Positions 34,021 to 46,190 of a stretch of 64,000 nt of DNA are shown here, in pieces. How positions within the stretch are numbered: the first letter of the stretch is position 1; every line of letters begins with the position of its first letter. The notes below the pieces were generated by a model that was not told where the DNA came from, did no database searches, and worked only from the letters and a program-made list of their open reading frames with translations. The DNA comes from Micrasema longulum (Eukaryota; Arthropoda; Insecta; Trichoptera; Brachycentridae). Both the position numbers and the translations under genes were made by a program. The stretch spans positions 248,001-312,000 of the forward strand of contig JAGVSM010004994.1 in NCBI GenBank assembly GCA_022494885.1. Reading direction: 5' to 3'.

Positions 34021-34499
34021 GATACGAGTAGAAACGGGAGTCGAGTTGTGGTTACGTGGCCGGTGTCGCGAACTCAAGGCCCAAAAGTTCGAGGTTCGAA
34101 CCTAGCTCAATATCAACCTCGGGTAAATTATGAATACGCAAATATTTATTTTGTAAAATCTGGCAAATTGAAGCGTGCATAATCAGCTAGGAGCTAGTTA
34201 GTGGAGATATGCATAAAGACATACCGAGGTGATGTTATCGGAGCGTGCTGCTATTGAGGGGTGATCGCGTGACGCTGGCGCCGTGGAACTCCGCAGGGAA
34301 TATTCCAGCACCCGCAGCCTCGCACGCACCCTCGCACGTCCTTGGGTTTCGGGCACTGTTCTGCATTCCGTATACTCTGCAGACGCTACTACTCACCACA
34401 GAGACCAGAACACAAGGTGTGATACCAACGGAAGGTCGTCGTGTGTATCTTGTTTCGTATTGTCTGCGGTCTATAATCAGTACGCGAAATAAAAACGTT

Positions 34500-35430
34500 A
34501 TTTTTTTCGCCTTCTTTTCGCGTACGCTCCTAGGTGAAGTATGTGGACATCGCCAGACGCCTCCGGGGGACCGTATCGCCAGCCAGCACTCACGTATCCT
34601 TCCATGTCAATCCCTCGTCTTTTAGTTCCTCCGAATAGTGCCGAAAGGTCGTCATCGACGGCTTTCAGGACGGCGGGAGCCCGCTGGTGTAAAGAAGAGG
34701 CAATTCGGGTTCTCCCGAGGCATTTGCAGCACGCGTTCAGGCCAGTTTAACCGCCGCATTTTTAAAACGCTAGTTATAGGAGGCTGCTGTGACCGTTCTC
34801 GGACTTCAATGTTAGTGATGAAATTAAACCACCTTATGTCTAATATTCTCCTCAAGCACTTACTCTCAAAACTCAAAAGTTTAATGTTTTGAGCTTTGGA
34901 AAAGTACCAAGATATGTTCCCATATAGGAGTTCTGGGATTATACGAGAGTTAAATAATCGGTATTTCGTTTTGCAGGAGTATAGACGAGAGTTCCGGACA
35001 ACACGCATCGTGTCGAAAGTTTCTCCAGCAGTTCCTAGGCGGGTGTTGCCAGTTCTTTGTGCATCCATCGCTATTGCCACCGTCCTCAGTTATGGAAATC
35101 CCAAGTATTTAAAGCTGTCAATTTTCTCGATCCTCCGCTCATTATTATAGAAAGATTCATCAGGGCCAGGACAAGATTTGTTGCACATAATCTGGGTGTT
35201 TTTGGTATGAGTACAAATATATGATCCCAAAACCAGCGGAGTTTTCCTGCAGTTTGTAAACAATTTCCTGAAGATCACCAAAAAACTTTTCGAGACGAAC
35301 CGCGTCGTCTGCGTCTGCGTACTCCGAGTCGCGCAACTTTATAGCAGAGTTCACTTCTACGCCTCGATCAGGTGGTTTTGATTTTTTTTTTTTTTTACGG
35401 TTTTCAGTGCAATTGAGTGTATATGGCACT
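34500..35430 (-). pseudogene. Non-LTR reverse transcriptase pseudogene
   Basis: On the minus strand from 35360: LRDSEYADADDAVRLEKFFG carries a YADD-type active site disrupted by an inserted residue. GDLQEIVYKLQENSAGFGI follows, then RRIEKIDSFKYLG (near 35110). A second frame (35080-34652) has SCKTKYRLFNSRIIPELLYG, KLLSFESKCLRRILDIRW, NIEVRERS and the W-x3-RVLQMP block. The order (YADD, 'I..V..F.YLG', 'LLYG', 'LRRI..I.W') is that of the palm-to-C-terminus of RTE-like or related LINE RTs. Stops at 35084 and frameshifts inactivate it. The endonuclease and N-terminal RT motifs are missing. A CpG-rich patch lies at 34245-34400, just beyond its 3' end. Confidence 0.75.
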
Positions 35431-35496
35431 CATATACATACATATATAGCCCAGAGGTTGCCCTTATGGGCGGGACGTGCGGTATTTACTAGGCCT

Positions 35497-36836
35497 CAGG
35501 GCCCCGATTACAATGGGAAGTTAACAGAGTTATATTCGACTGTCTATAAAGAAAAACCTATATGTGTGTACGAAAATGAGTATATTTGCATGCACATTTG
35601 TTTAAAGCCTATCAACAGGCTTATGGAAGCCTTAACAGATTGGCATTAATGAGTATATATTATATATACTAACACTTAATCTAAACTATCTTAAAATCTA
35701 TTTCTATTTTTTGTTTTTATATGCACATTTTTATTTGATTTTTAGCATGTATTTTCTTTAATTTTAAGATATAATAAATAAAATAATTAGTTTGAGACCC
35801 CTGAAACATTATATATACAATACATGCTACCTAGATGGGTTCATGCTCATTCGGTTGTGCATAGGAAGTAAGTACTACTGACTTTGCAACAATAACTGAT
35901 GAACCGGAGATTCAGTCTGTTTGTATAATATACTCATATAAATGTCTATTTATTTTTATTTTTGCTGAATTTGTGTGCCTAACAATGTGTGCCTATGTAA
36001 GATTTACAAACCTAAAATGCATCTCTTTTTTAGTATTTTTCTTCTATACTTCACTCTTTTTTACAATAAATCTTTTATTATTTTTTTAACTATGCATTAC
36101 TTTTACTGAGTTTAACCATAACAATTAATTATGTTTTCTTTATATTTTATAACTTTGTATTTATTCTTTACAAATTCGCTACTGCCGTTAGTTATAATAA
36201 TAAATAAAAATGTACAAAGGTATAATTATGGCATAATCTAGGCGGACATGGCTAGTGTGTCATCGCGAGTCAGGAGTGACAACACCGCTTGCTTCTTGAA
36301 TGCTTACCTTTTCAGTAGGAACACACCGACAGTACCGTTTAATGAGATTCTGTTCACTGTTCTGAGGATCCTTGGCAGAGGGTAAAAGAATCCGATGTTG
36401 GTTTTATAATTTCCCACAGCAAAGACAGCATTGGTACGCAAGTTACGGTGAGGTACATTAAGGTTAATCTAAGCAAGAATATCATGGGCATCTATACAGT
36501 TATATATTAATTTGTGCAAAAATATCTAACCATCCAAAATCCAACTGAAGATATGTAAGTACTCTAGACGGTCATAATAATTAATTATAAAAGTATTTGA
36601 TCCAATTCTAAATATAAACGATTTAAAAAACTTTACGTTGCACCGATTCAATCCGCGTTATATAAATATTCTAATTAAGAGTAACATTTAAAGTACCTTC
36701 GTCGGTAACCTGTAATTGAAAATATTGAGATTTTTTTTTATGCATATTCTGTTTTTCATACAGAAAACGTAATTTTACTTTGTATATAAAATTGAAAATA
36801 AATGTTAACTTCCCATTGTAGTCGGGTCTTGGGTAC
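35497..36836. mobile_element. TIR element of 1.34 kb (hAT-like ends)
   Basis: The left end CAGGGCCCCGATTACAATGG and the right end (complement of TCGGGTC at 36833) share GATTACAATGGGAAGTTAAC with one or two mismatches, giving about 26-bp terminal inverted repeats. Each subterminal region matches a separate partial copy elsewhere. The left side (AACAGAGTTATATTCGACTG, TCTATAAAGAAAA) matches 49512-49375 on the minus strand. The right side (AACATTTATTTTCAATTTTA, AACAGAATATGCA) matches 52095-52200. That supports both ends belonging to one family. The CAGGG start hints at hAT, but no transposase was found and the target duplication is unclear. It contains a LINE scrap at 36240-36480. Confidence 0.7.
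36240..36480 (-). pseudogene. LINE C-terminal scrap inside the TIR element
   Basis: The minus-strand reading INLNVPHRNLRTNAVFAVGN then YKTNIGFFYPLPRILRTVN resembles the '(I/L)xFxVPxRxxRxxxxFxxxxxRTNxxxxSPLxRxxxxxN' block at the C-terminus of CR1/jockey-like LINEs. No catalytic motif. A nested insertion in, or captured by, the surrounding TIR element. Confidence 0.55.
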
Positions 36837-37399
36837 TCTTATCTTCGGACCAGTTTTTTCAATGACTATTGAATTATAATATTGTTTCACTTATTCAATA
36901 TAAACTAATCCAATTAATAAAAAAAAAACAAAAGTATAATTACTGACTATAACTACAGCCATTTACAAATTGATAGCATTAGAAACTCCAAAAGCAAATA
37001 AGTGGTCACGAGGTATTTTTACTTTTTCATTTAAATATTGTATTCTTTTAACACAAACTTCAACTAAAATTATTTTGTTTTCAAAATACAAATGCAAATG
37101 AATATATTACACAACAGAAAAAATGTCAGTTGTAAAACGATTCTTGGGTTGTCGGTAAAGATAGTTGATAGTTGATGGGCGGTTACTTCACTCAAACAAT
37201 GTCTTTTTCCCAAGAAACCCATTTTGACCACCACTATCATAAGAATTTAAGTTTTCCCATGACCTTGTATCGCGTCTGTAAACATAGGTACCTACAGAAG
37301 ATAAAAATAAAAAGGTCCAAATAGCTAAGACTCATTATGTCTGAGGAAATGCTCCCCAATCTCGGCCATTATTAGAACCTCTAATGCAGACTGCGGACA

Positions 37400-37475
37400 T
37401 ATTATTATGAATTATCAGGCAGCGTAGGACCGATCACGCTGCACTTGGCTTACAAAAGCAGCTCTGACCTGTAAA
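37400..37475 (+). mobile_element. SINE-B fragment with internal deletion
   Basis: GGCAGCGTAGGACCGATCAC is followed at once by GCTGCACTTGGCTTACAAAA and GCAGCTCTGACCTG. It matches 37915-38010 with the ACCTTCGTGTGACAG segment missing. Confidence 0.5.
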
Positions 37476-37861
37476 CGTGTAAACATCGCCGTCGGAGAGC
37501 CGGAGGGTTGAACCTATTTATAGATTCGATAATAATATTAGGTTCGCGAGATCGGGCTAGTCACGAGGAGTTATGAGAAGTCGAGGAGGTGCCGCGATAC
37601 ATGATACAATAAACATAATATTGTCATTTTTAGATACAAATATTTCAATTCTGGGAAAGTGGTCGCAAATAACGATTAGAAAACACACAACAAGTTGTAC
37701 TCGGGTATTATTATCTATTAGTAGAAGGGGATTAAAACGTCGGAACTCTGATGCAGACTATTACCCGATGTGCATATTTAAATTATGCTAAGTAAACGTA
37801 GCAAATATAATATGTTCAGGATTTGTAAACAATAAAAACCACCATCGTATCATTATTTGAG

Positions 37862-38045
37862 TCCTGGGTACGAAATATTGATTTAAAACTGCAATACTTT
37901 ATTGATCCCGGACTGGCACCTGGAGCGTAGGGCCGATCACCTTACCTTCGTGTGACAGATTATCGAAATGCGCCGCATTTGGTTTACAAAAGCAGGGTCC
38001 TGCACCTCTGGATGCGGAAAGGGGAATGATGATGCGGATTTTGAC
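37862..38045 (+). mobile_element. SINE-B 3' part
   Basis: Starts near the end of box B (TCCTGGGTACGAAATATTGA), then GATCCCGGACTGGCACCTGG, AGCGTAGGGCCGATCACCTT, GCCGCATTTGGTTTAC and GGAATGATGATGCGG. The (GATGAT)-type end matches the 46.8-kb copy. It lacks leader and tRNA head. Confidence 0.65.
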
Positions 38046-40815
38046 TTTTAACCTAGTAGGAATATATAAATTACGTTCATTATTAATTATTTTACCTATA
38101 AACACGTGTCATATAAATTATTTGGCTTTTTAACAGATCTATAGGTGACGACTAAATACGGATTTTATTTCTATACTATTTAGTTAGGACTTTTATTTTA
38201 TTTATTTAGAATACAAACATACATCATTTGTAAAACTTAAATGCTTATACTTGGAGACTATAAAAGTGATGGTTTAAACTATATAAAAAATATATAAAAG
38301 CAGAGTCGCGTATTAATTGTAAATAACCGTAATAAAATAACATTAAATAGTTATTTGGTATTATATATTTATACATATAACGTAAGCGTATTTATGTATG
38401 TGTATTACGCATCACTCAAATATCGGAGTACATGTCGTCGTATTTAGAAAAAGGTCAAGTCGACGCTGTTCAGTCAACTCTGGGGCATAAGAAATATAAA
38501 TGTTTTAACGACTTAAAACAAAAAAACATAATTTAGATACAAATTTACCTTCGCGCCCTGGAAAAAGACCGGAGATCTAGTGGTCATTGATATTCGTGGG
38601 TCGAAATATTTATCAAATGGTGGTATTTCGTTCGAACTTAACATTATTAAAACGACGAATGGAGACAAAGACGCAGATGAGGTGTAATTATTGACCCTCT
38701 AGCTTTGTATAATGGGCCTCTATCTATTACAGAATCTAAATTCAGACACCTTCAAGAATTGATAGATGTAATAGATAGAGCCGCCACCTCATGACAATCG
38801 TTCTTTTGAGCCAAATGGAAGAAATTAATCAAGAAAAGAGAGCTTAGAAGAGAAAAGTACCTGTAGATTTATAACTTTTTTTTTCATACGATTATTAATT
38901 TTATGTTTAAAATTTATTTGTGGGGATTTCTATTCCGCAATTTGTTTGTAATATAAATTGAAAAAATAGACGATTTGTTGTTTCCTATTATTATTTATTC
39001 ATTGAAAATTTGCGATCAATATCTTCAATGCGATGTGAAATTGTGCGCAGAATATTTCCGATGTGGCCAAATTTACAAGCAATGAATATTTCAACAATTG
39101 AAAGAATGGAATAAAGGTCAATTATGTTTCTCCAATTTATCGTGATATCATTTATTATAAAAAAATTGAAGATATTTTTTAAAACAGTTTTTTTCGTTTA
39201 CTCAAAACTATGAGTTTGCCACATCGGAGGTATCAAAAGTGCAACGACGAAGCGCAATATCTCGCAACTAGCAAAATGTAAGTTACCCGACGGAATAATA
39301 TACGTAGTTCCCAACCCCGCTGTACCAGTCAAAGTGCACAGTGAATATAACATAGCTAATCATATAAAGGTACTGATACGAGCAGTGACGGTAAAATAAA
39401 TGTAATTACCGGATGCAGTAATAAAGCAGCGGCGAAATTGCAGGCTTTGTAATAATTTATTGATGGAACTAAATTAGCTGGTCGCTTTTTGTTGTCACTG
39501 ACTGCCACTAGCTACATCGCGCTAATAACTAACTATGCACACCTATTAGCATGTCATGCCTTCGTTTCATAAGTTCGATCATATTCCATACATATATCTC
39601 CCTCTAACGCGATCAAACTCTTATTTCGCTCCACGAACGATCACTTTAAGGCTCTTGCGTTTGCTCATCCGAATATTCATTGTAAAAAAGCAAAAATAGA
39701 ACCGCTTTTGTAGCATATCAATTTGAATATTTTCGAGTATACACGGAAAATATCGCAATTACTTAAACGGTGTAATTTGTTATTACTTTGTCTTTTTTTT
39801 TAATATATCGATTATTTTTAAAAAGCTCGTCAGGGTTGAATAAAAAAAATATATTAAGGGCGCGTTATGTCTCGCCCTGTAAGTGAAGTCATCGTGTATT
39901 TTTCAGATTGATCTCTAATTTAGATACGCTGCAAATGCAGCGTATTTTTCAAGCGGTAAGGTAAGTCATTGTGGCATTTTTTAATATTTTTTATTTCCAC
40001 ATGGTAAAAAAAGATTAATAATAAAAATAATGTGACCTCACTGTGATTACCCGTGCCGAGGAAACTTAACAATATACTTTATTAACAATATTTTTACATT
40101 TAAGAATATACAAAGAATACTTAATATACAGAGATAATTAACAAAATGTTCCGACAGTTTTACACACTACGTATTTATTTATATTAAAAAAACGCACAAT
40201 AAACAATAATAATAAAAAGAAAAATATATTTAGTACGAGTGTGAAAACTGTGGGGAGAACACATGAAAATATACTAGTTTTCTTCTTAGAGCGGAGTGAG
40301 AGATTTCGCAAGTGGTAATCGCGGCCATCTCCATTAGACCAACTATTGTTTAGTATAATAAAACAGATAAAAAACGTAGAATTTTCCGCGAGTGTAATAA
40401 TTCCCTAAGACGGCAGATTGGAGCGTTGGATGGAGCCAATCGGTAATTACAAAATGAGTCACGAAACGAACTTAATAAATTACTTCCCGTTTGAGCATTT
40501 CGGATAAAAATCATTTTGAACAAAAATAAACGGCATGACTTTATTATTTCCCAACACTGGCGTTTTAGTTAAGCGGATTTCCCGTAGAAATAAATAATCT
40601 AATAAAATTATTTATATTTCATATTAATCGGCTATTACTAGTCTGTATACCTAGAGTGAGATATGGTATATTAGTTATTTGTTTATTATTTATTTAAAAA
40701 AATGAATATCTTCCTTATTCCTATTCCCGAGAGAAAACAATATATGTTTTATAAACCAAACCTCTAAATTTTCCAAAATATGTTTCGTATGGATAATTTG
40801 AAATATTTCTTAGTT
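38046..40815. other. AT-rich stretch with one weak transposon-like reading
   Basis: Near 38690-38790 the plus strand reads DPLALYNGPLSITESKFRHL then QELIDVIDRA. This resembles the '(L)Y..P..I...K..DLQ.L' segment of some insect DDE-transposase-related predictions. It is too short to assign. Otherwise nothing recognised. Confidence 0.25.
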
Positions 40816-40965
40816 TGTCCAAATGTTTGTGGACAATAACTAAATTTTATCCAGCAGGGAGTTTATATTAACATATTACAGCGGACACGGAGAACATTAT
40901 AGAGAAGGGAGAAGAAGAGAATTAAAGAAATATGGATGTTCAAACGCGCACATAAATACCAGGGG
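40816..40965 (+). repeat. Rep-E copy (5' and middle parts)
   Basis: TTTGTCCAAATGTTTGTGGA, ATTAACATATTACAGCGGA and AAATATGGATGTTCAAACGC match the order seen at 18375 and 46855. Confidence 0.55.
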
Positions 40966-41429
40966 CGTGCGGTGAGGTTTTCGATTAGGGAATCAGTCAG
41001 TTGGTATTAGAAACGAATTTTAATGAAAACTGATGAGAAAAATGTGTAAAACGAATGTGAATATTGATAAAACTAAAACTAATGTACAGTCGAAATTCAA
41101 AGCTTTTGATTGACAATTTAATACCAAAATAACAATCACCATACATCATATTGAATGTTACGTAACTGAAATTTTCAACGCCTAAAAGTTATACGGATGA
41201 GTTATACGGAAATTGGATATAAAAAATGTTTCCTCAAATTAAAGCATTTGATTGCATGGCGAAATATTTCGAAAACGTTCGAAAAAATTTGTAAAAATGA
41301 ACAACTTCGAACTGCGTCACAAGTTCTTCCGAACTATCCGATGATAATGTATTATCGCGATAGACTTCCAATTTCTGGGAAGTCAACTAATAAATCAGCA
41401 GAACTCACCGACGAGAACTCGTGATTTCA

Positions 41430-41545
41430 CGGGCGGATTAATTCAAAAATTGTAAAACTTTAATAAATCATAGCGCTGATAACACGATACATATATTTAA
41501 ATTGGCTTTGAGAGTCTACACATAACGAATAAAAAAAATTAAAAC
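41430..41545 (+). repeat. Dispersed repeat shared with 20500-20650
   Basis: Shares GCGGATTAATT, AATCATAGCGCTGATAACA and an AAACACCACTGAA-like end with the 20.5-kb locus. Confidence 0.4.
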
Positions 41546-41837
41546 ACCACTGAACCTTCACATCGCATTGCAGGTGTTCGAAGGCACTGCGCCGGCATCT
41601 ACCATCTACCGGCAGCTAGTAGCTAGTAGCTACCGCGTCCGCGTCTAAAGATGGCCAATACCGTAGCTGTGTGTAGTGTGAAGTGTGAAGGCACTAGACT
41701 GGAAAGGTGAAATACACCAACTCCGGTAGTTAATTAAGTAAACATAAGTTATTGGAATTAGAGCGGCACCGACGCAACGAGGGCGATACATTATAATCCA
41801 TAATTATATTCATTTACGGGCGAGCAAAAACACCGCC

Positions 41838-41878
41838 AGTCTGAAGAGTCTGAAGAGTCTGAAGAGTCTGAAGTCTGA
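41838..41878 (+). repeat. (AGTCTGAAG)n tandem repeat
   Basis: About four and a half copies of the 9-mer AGTCTGAAG. Confidence 0.9.
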
Positions 41879-41879
41879 A

Positions 41880-43954
41880 TGTTGCGCGAGAAATGTTGGA
41901 ATGAAATGATCGTTATTGTTACGATTCTCGAGTACTTTATTTGAGTCGGTAGAATAATTATATCCATTTTTTGCGGAGCAATTTACTTAAAGTGCCTTCA
42001 ATTTCATGTGTCGTAACCGCGTAACATTGCAACAATAAAACGAACCAAATTAAATAAATAAAAGTATAATTAAAAGTTTTCAAGAATAGAATGTGTGTTG
42101 TGAAAGAAATCGTACATTTATTCGTGTTAACCGAATACAAAAGTTGCGTAATGTGTATATTTCTATATACAATACTGTGGATGAAAAATACGGTACTCGA
42201 TGTGAAATACAGGTAAACGTCGTTTTGCGCCGGTTCGATTTACGCCGGCGTGGGATTCCTCGGTGCGGCCGACACCAGACGACAGTAGGCGCCGCGATTC
42301 TAATAGCGGACACACTTTCACACGTTGTTTTATTCTATTACCGCGTACGCGAGCAGCCAATTGTGTGTGTGAAATTGTTTCCGAGTTAGTATTCGTTTTG
42401 TTTTTAAGAAAAATAGAAAGGTACGATTATATTTTTATTTTATTATTATGAAAATTAAAAGAATATTCAAATATTTGTAGTTTATGCTATAATTCTGTAA
42501 AAAAGGAAGCAACAATCAAAGCAAATGAAATTGGATGCTTTTTCCATAAAAATGTGATCATTTCATTTAGTACCGACGAACTGGTGAGTTGGATATAAAT
42601 AGGATATGTATTCAATAATAATGTTAGATTGTTGACACGGAACCTAACCTTATATCTTCCATTATATTTGTGTTCATTTTACGCCGGTTTTTTTCGGCGT
42701 CTCTCGGAACAGGACCCCGGCGTAATAAGACGTTTACTTGTATTATTAATATTTTTAAAACACAGAATTTTGGAAAAAAGTGAGTTAAGCCAACGTGAAC
42801 GTGATCACGATACCAGAGAAAAGGTAAAAAAAAAACAGACTACCATTTAGAAAAAAGGCGAAGTCACAAAATTCAATTTTATTCAATGCCTTATGGCAGT
42901 AAAAAATATTATATGTGAAAAAACATTAACGAAGAAAAACAAATATCAAAATTTAAACGGAAGGTTAAGAAATATGTGTTAAATAACTTATAAATGAAAT
43001 ATTTTATTTTTAAGTCCGAGTAAACAAAAAACTTTTTCTTTTATTTTTTTATTATTTCATTATTATTGTAATATTTTATTTATTTTTTAGGTGTGGAATG
43101 ATGCGGAGTGGCTATTTCAATGTACGCTTTTCTTCTTCTTTTTTTGACATTGTATTTAATAATGTATAGAAAACTATAATTAGCCTATAATTTTGGTTTA
43201 TTTGTAAATATTTATATTTTTGTTGTAATGGCTGTTGTTTTCTTTTAATAAATAAAAAAAAATTATATTGTTATTATTAAAGCACATTATTACTACAAGA
43301 TTCAAAATTTAAAAATAAAATACAGAGCAGAAATCGACGACGGCTCTCTTACGCCATCGAAAGGTACAAACGCTGCACCTACTTCGCAGTTCAAGAGACT
43401 AACCAGTAAAGATCCTCGACTTCTCCGACACTGCCTCGGGCGGTGTCCGGTCATCGTAGCCGCGATCTATCGGGCAGCGTCCCGCGGGCGGGGGAGCAAG
43501 AAACAGTCTCCGACTCCCTGGTTAGGTCCGTCCTGCGGCAAGTCCCGCAAGGTGAGGCTCTTCTTCAACTCGTACGCATCTGCGAGCTCCCCGATCCTCA
43601 GGCCGAATGGTATGAATCCACTCGAAACCTGAGCCGATGCCAGGGAGATCGTTCTGTTTCCAAAAAGAAGGTCACAAAATGCCTGACACTCTTCAAGTGG
43701 AACGGAAGGATACGATGACTGCCAACAGGCCGGCTTCTCTAAGAGTTTTAAGTAGTTGGCTCTTCACTAGAGCAAATACTGAGAAGTTCCTGAATGACCC
43801 GCTACAGAATACCCCCCCCCCCCCGATTCCAACACTCGAGGATAGAATAGAAGCTTATTAAAAAGCGGAAAAATCTATTTTTTATAAAATATAAACCTCG
43901 TACGTACGTAATAAGCAACGTAAATAAAAATGCAACTACAATCTAAAAAAAATA
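41880..43954. other. Stretch without a recognised gene
   Basis: Holds two moderately GC-rich zones (42180-42320 and 43430-43620) crossed by short frames on both strands, none with recognisable domains. A C-homopolymer of about 14 lies at 43810-43823. Confidence 0.35.
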
Positions 43955-44275
43955 ATCTCTGAACGAGTGTATTGCGCTCGATGACTGTCGCCAGGTAAAA
44001 ATCCTGAAAAAGGAAATTGAGTAGTGATTAGTCCGCCTCACAGTGAAGTGGTCGGTGCGTTCGCCTACCACGCTCGAGGTCCGAGGCTAAATTCCTGGCG
44101 GGTTGGACGTGAAATATTAGTTCTTCGCTGCAATCTTTCAATGTTCCCGGACTGGCATCCGAGGCGTAAGACTGATCGCCTTTCCTTCACGCAACATACT
44201 CGATGTTCCGATACAGTGGCCCGTGCACCACCGGGTGCGGAGTGGGAAATGATGGCGACGGATACGCGTGTGTGC
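43955..44275 (+). mobile_element. SINE-B copy with leader
   Basis: The leader is GAACGAGTGTATTGCGCTCG, CAGGTAAAAATCCTGAAAAA and GGAAATTGAGTAGTG. The tRNA-Gly-like head is AGTGAAGTGGTCGGTGCGTT with CGCCTACCACGCTCGAGG and a mutated box B. The body is CCCGGACTGGCATCCGAGGC, GTAAGACTGATCGCC, CAGTGGCCCGTGCACCACCG and GGAAATGATGG. The leader collinear with other copies shows that the repeat unit extends well 5' of the tRNA-like head. Open frames across it are incidental. Confidence 0.75.
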
Positions 44276-44379
44276 AGTGAGCAGCACGCGCCCGCCGTCC
44301 ACTGCTTATTCATTATCGTCATCGATTCGATGGTGCATAAAGCGCTGTAAGGAGACACAATACAGCGTGTATTTTGTTC

Positions 44380-44685
44380 ATCCGTTATTTGACGGTTAGA
44401 TGAACAGTCTTACGCTTCCGGTACTAGTGCGGGGACAGTGAAATATCGTAGTGTAGAACCACCCTTAAAACAAATATATGATATCCATCTTGCTAGAAAT
44501 CGAATATGGCACCTCAAGAATGGTAGTGCGCTAACCACCATTGCAAGGCGGACTTTTTCCACTCGATTTCCCGTTTTAGGATTTTTACCCGAGAGTAGCC
44601 ATCGAGTAGAAAACGCTCGTCCAAGGTTCTGGTTCCCTTTCGCACAAATAACGGTATTCTTCGTCCGCCTGGACAACGTACTAAA
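44380..44685 (-). mobile_element. SINE-B copy, inverted relative to its neighbour
   Basis: On the minus strand from 44685: GTCCAGGCGGACGAAGAATA, AGAACCTTGGACGAGCGTTT, TCTACTCGATGGCTACTCTC (leader), AGTCCGCCTTGCAATGGTGG with CGCACTACCATTC (head), TATTTCACTGTCCCCGCACT and GGAAGCGTAAGACTG (body). Its 3' end faces the 3' end of the copy at 43955-44275 across about 100 bp. Confidence 0.75.
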
Positions 44686-44716
44686 TGCATACTTAAAAAT
44701 ATTAGAGAAAATTAAT

Positions 44717-44899
44717 TACCTTATTTTTCGGACCATAAGACGCACTTTTTTACTCTGAAAATTTTACCAAAAAATAGGGTGCGTCTTATAGTCCGGTACG
44801 TCTTAACGTCCGACACGTGTTACTCTACAAAAAATGATACGATACATTCTGAGGTGCGTCTTATGCTCCGGCGCGTCTTATCGTCCGCAAAATACGGTA
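44717..44899. mobile_element. MITE with TACCGTATTTTTCGGAC-type termini (183 bp)
   Basis: The left end TACCTTATTTTTCGGACCAT and the right end (complement of GTCCGCAAAATACGGTA) form 17-bp TIRs. The interior repeats the module GTGCGTCTTATnGTCCGG several times in both orientations. This resembles a short interspersed MITE type with the same 'TACCGTATTTTTCGGACTATAAGACGCAC' style ends known from other animal genomes. TA dinucleotides flank it but the target site is not unambiguous. Confidence 0.8.
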
Positions 44900-45264
44900 G
44901 GTACGGTTCCGTTTTAACGATTAATTCAATTACGGGTTTTTTAACGATTTACCGCGAATTACACGGTTATCTTATCGTTTCTCGCTTGGTATTGAGTAAC
45001 GAGTTATTATTCAATTAGTTGTTATTTTATTGGGAAATGCAAAATTGAACAATTTAGCAGAGTTACTCGCGGAAAGAATGGCTTCCCTCGCACAAGTGGC
45101 TAGTGTTTGTGTTAAGTGCATATTACTCGAATGGAAAAAGGAAGAGAACTCGGATGATATTCGTATTGTGGGCCCGGCGAAGTCAAGTCGAGTGGAAGTC
45201 AGATATTCTTGGGGTGAAACACTTACGCGAAGACGCGGTTTAACTGATTAATCGAATTATCAGC

Positions 45265-46130
45265 AACTAGTTCATTTAATTAGATTAGAAAAAAGTTGCT
45301 CGTTGTATGCTGATGATGCGGTTCTGTTAGCAAGCAGCAAAAAGGATTTGCGAAAAATAGTCTCTAGAATGTATGATGCCTGGAGAGCGAATCGTGTTGC
45401 GAAAAAGTGATGGTATTTGAAAGAGGAAGTGAGGTTACTGACTGCTTAATAAATGTAAACAACGAATGTCTCGAACGAGTAGAAGAATTTGTGTATCTGG
45501 GAAGTATGTTTACGAGAGATGGAAGAGTAGAAAAATATGTAGAAAGGAGAGTGAATGTGGGCAGCAAAATGAACGGCGCACTAAGCGCAGTAATTGTTAA
45601 TAAAAATATGTCAATCGAAGCTGAACTAGCAGTGCACAACGAAGTTTTAGTCCCAACACTTATGTATGGAAGTAAAACATGGAACTGGCAGAGGAAGGAT
45701 GAAAGCCGAGTGAACGCGGTTGAAATGCGATCTCTTAGACGAATGTGTGGGAAATCAATGTATGACAGGGTTACGAATGATGAAATCAGGCGAGAGTGTT
45801 AATCTGAGTCAAGTATAACTGATAAGATTTAGAAAGGGTCTCTGAGATAGTTTGGTAGATAGATGTAGAACGAATGGTAAAACAAGTATATATGGCGAAA
45901 ATAAACGGTAACGTGAGACGAGGACGACCGAGGAAGACGTGGCATGATCAGATAAACTAAAATCTTAAGTCTGGTCATGTCGAAAGCAGACAGAACCGAA
46001 GGGCATGTATGACAAGATGTATGAATGTGGAAGAAGCTAGAAATATATGCCAGGATAGACGTGTGTGGCGGTCCATTATCTCTGTCTACCCCTACGGAAA
46101 AATGGCGTGATGGTAGTAGAAGTAGTAGAA
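45265..46130 (+). pseudogene. RTE-1 non-LTR retrotransposon, copy 1
   Basis: Starts near CSLYADDAVLLASS (YADD at 45306-45317), then KKDLRKIVSRMYDAWRANR. A one-base frameshift near 45400 moves to a frame running to 45802 with EEFVYLGSMFTRDGRVEK, SKMNGALSAVI, VLVPTLMYGSKTWNWQRK, RVNAVEMRSLRRMCG and DRVTNDEIRREC. A TAA follows, but the same frame continues with stops (LRWFG), then GRPRKTWHDQIN, SRQNRRACMTRCMNVEEARN and YPYGKMA. The end is a GTAGTAGAAGTAGTAG tail at 46110-46129. Motif order and tandem-repeat tail indicate the RTE clade. 5'-truncated: no endonuclease and no RT motifs before YADD. Confidence 0.85.
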
Positions 46131-46137
46131 AAAAAGT

Positions 46138-46190
46138 AAAAATACGTATTGGCGGTGAATCGGACCTTCGACCTCCGAATTTAAAGTTTT
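46138..46190 (+). repeat. Possible SINE-B leader fragment
   Basis: AAAATACGTATTGGCGGTGA and ATCGGACCTTCGACCTCCGA resemble the leader at 62895-62945. It lies right after the RTE-1 tail. Confidence 0.35.

Noticed and set aside
34245..34625. 126-residue plus-strand frame
   Set aside because: Runs through a GC-rich patch and into the antisense of the RT pseudogene. No domain; the minus-strand RT motifs explain the region better.
44024..44350. 108-residue plus and 97-residue minus frames
   Set aside because: They lie over a SINE-B copy, which is non-coding.
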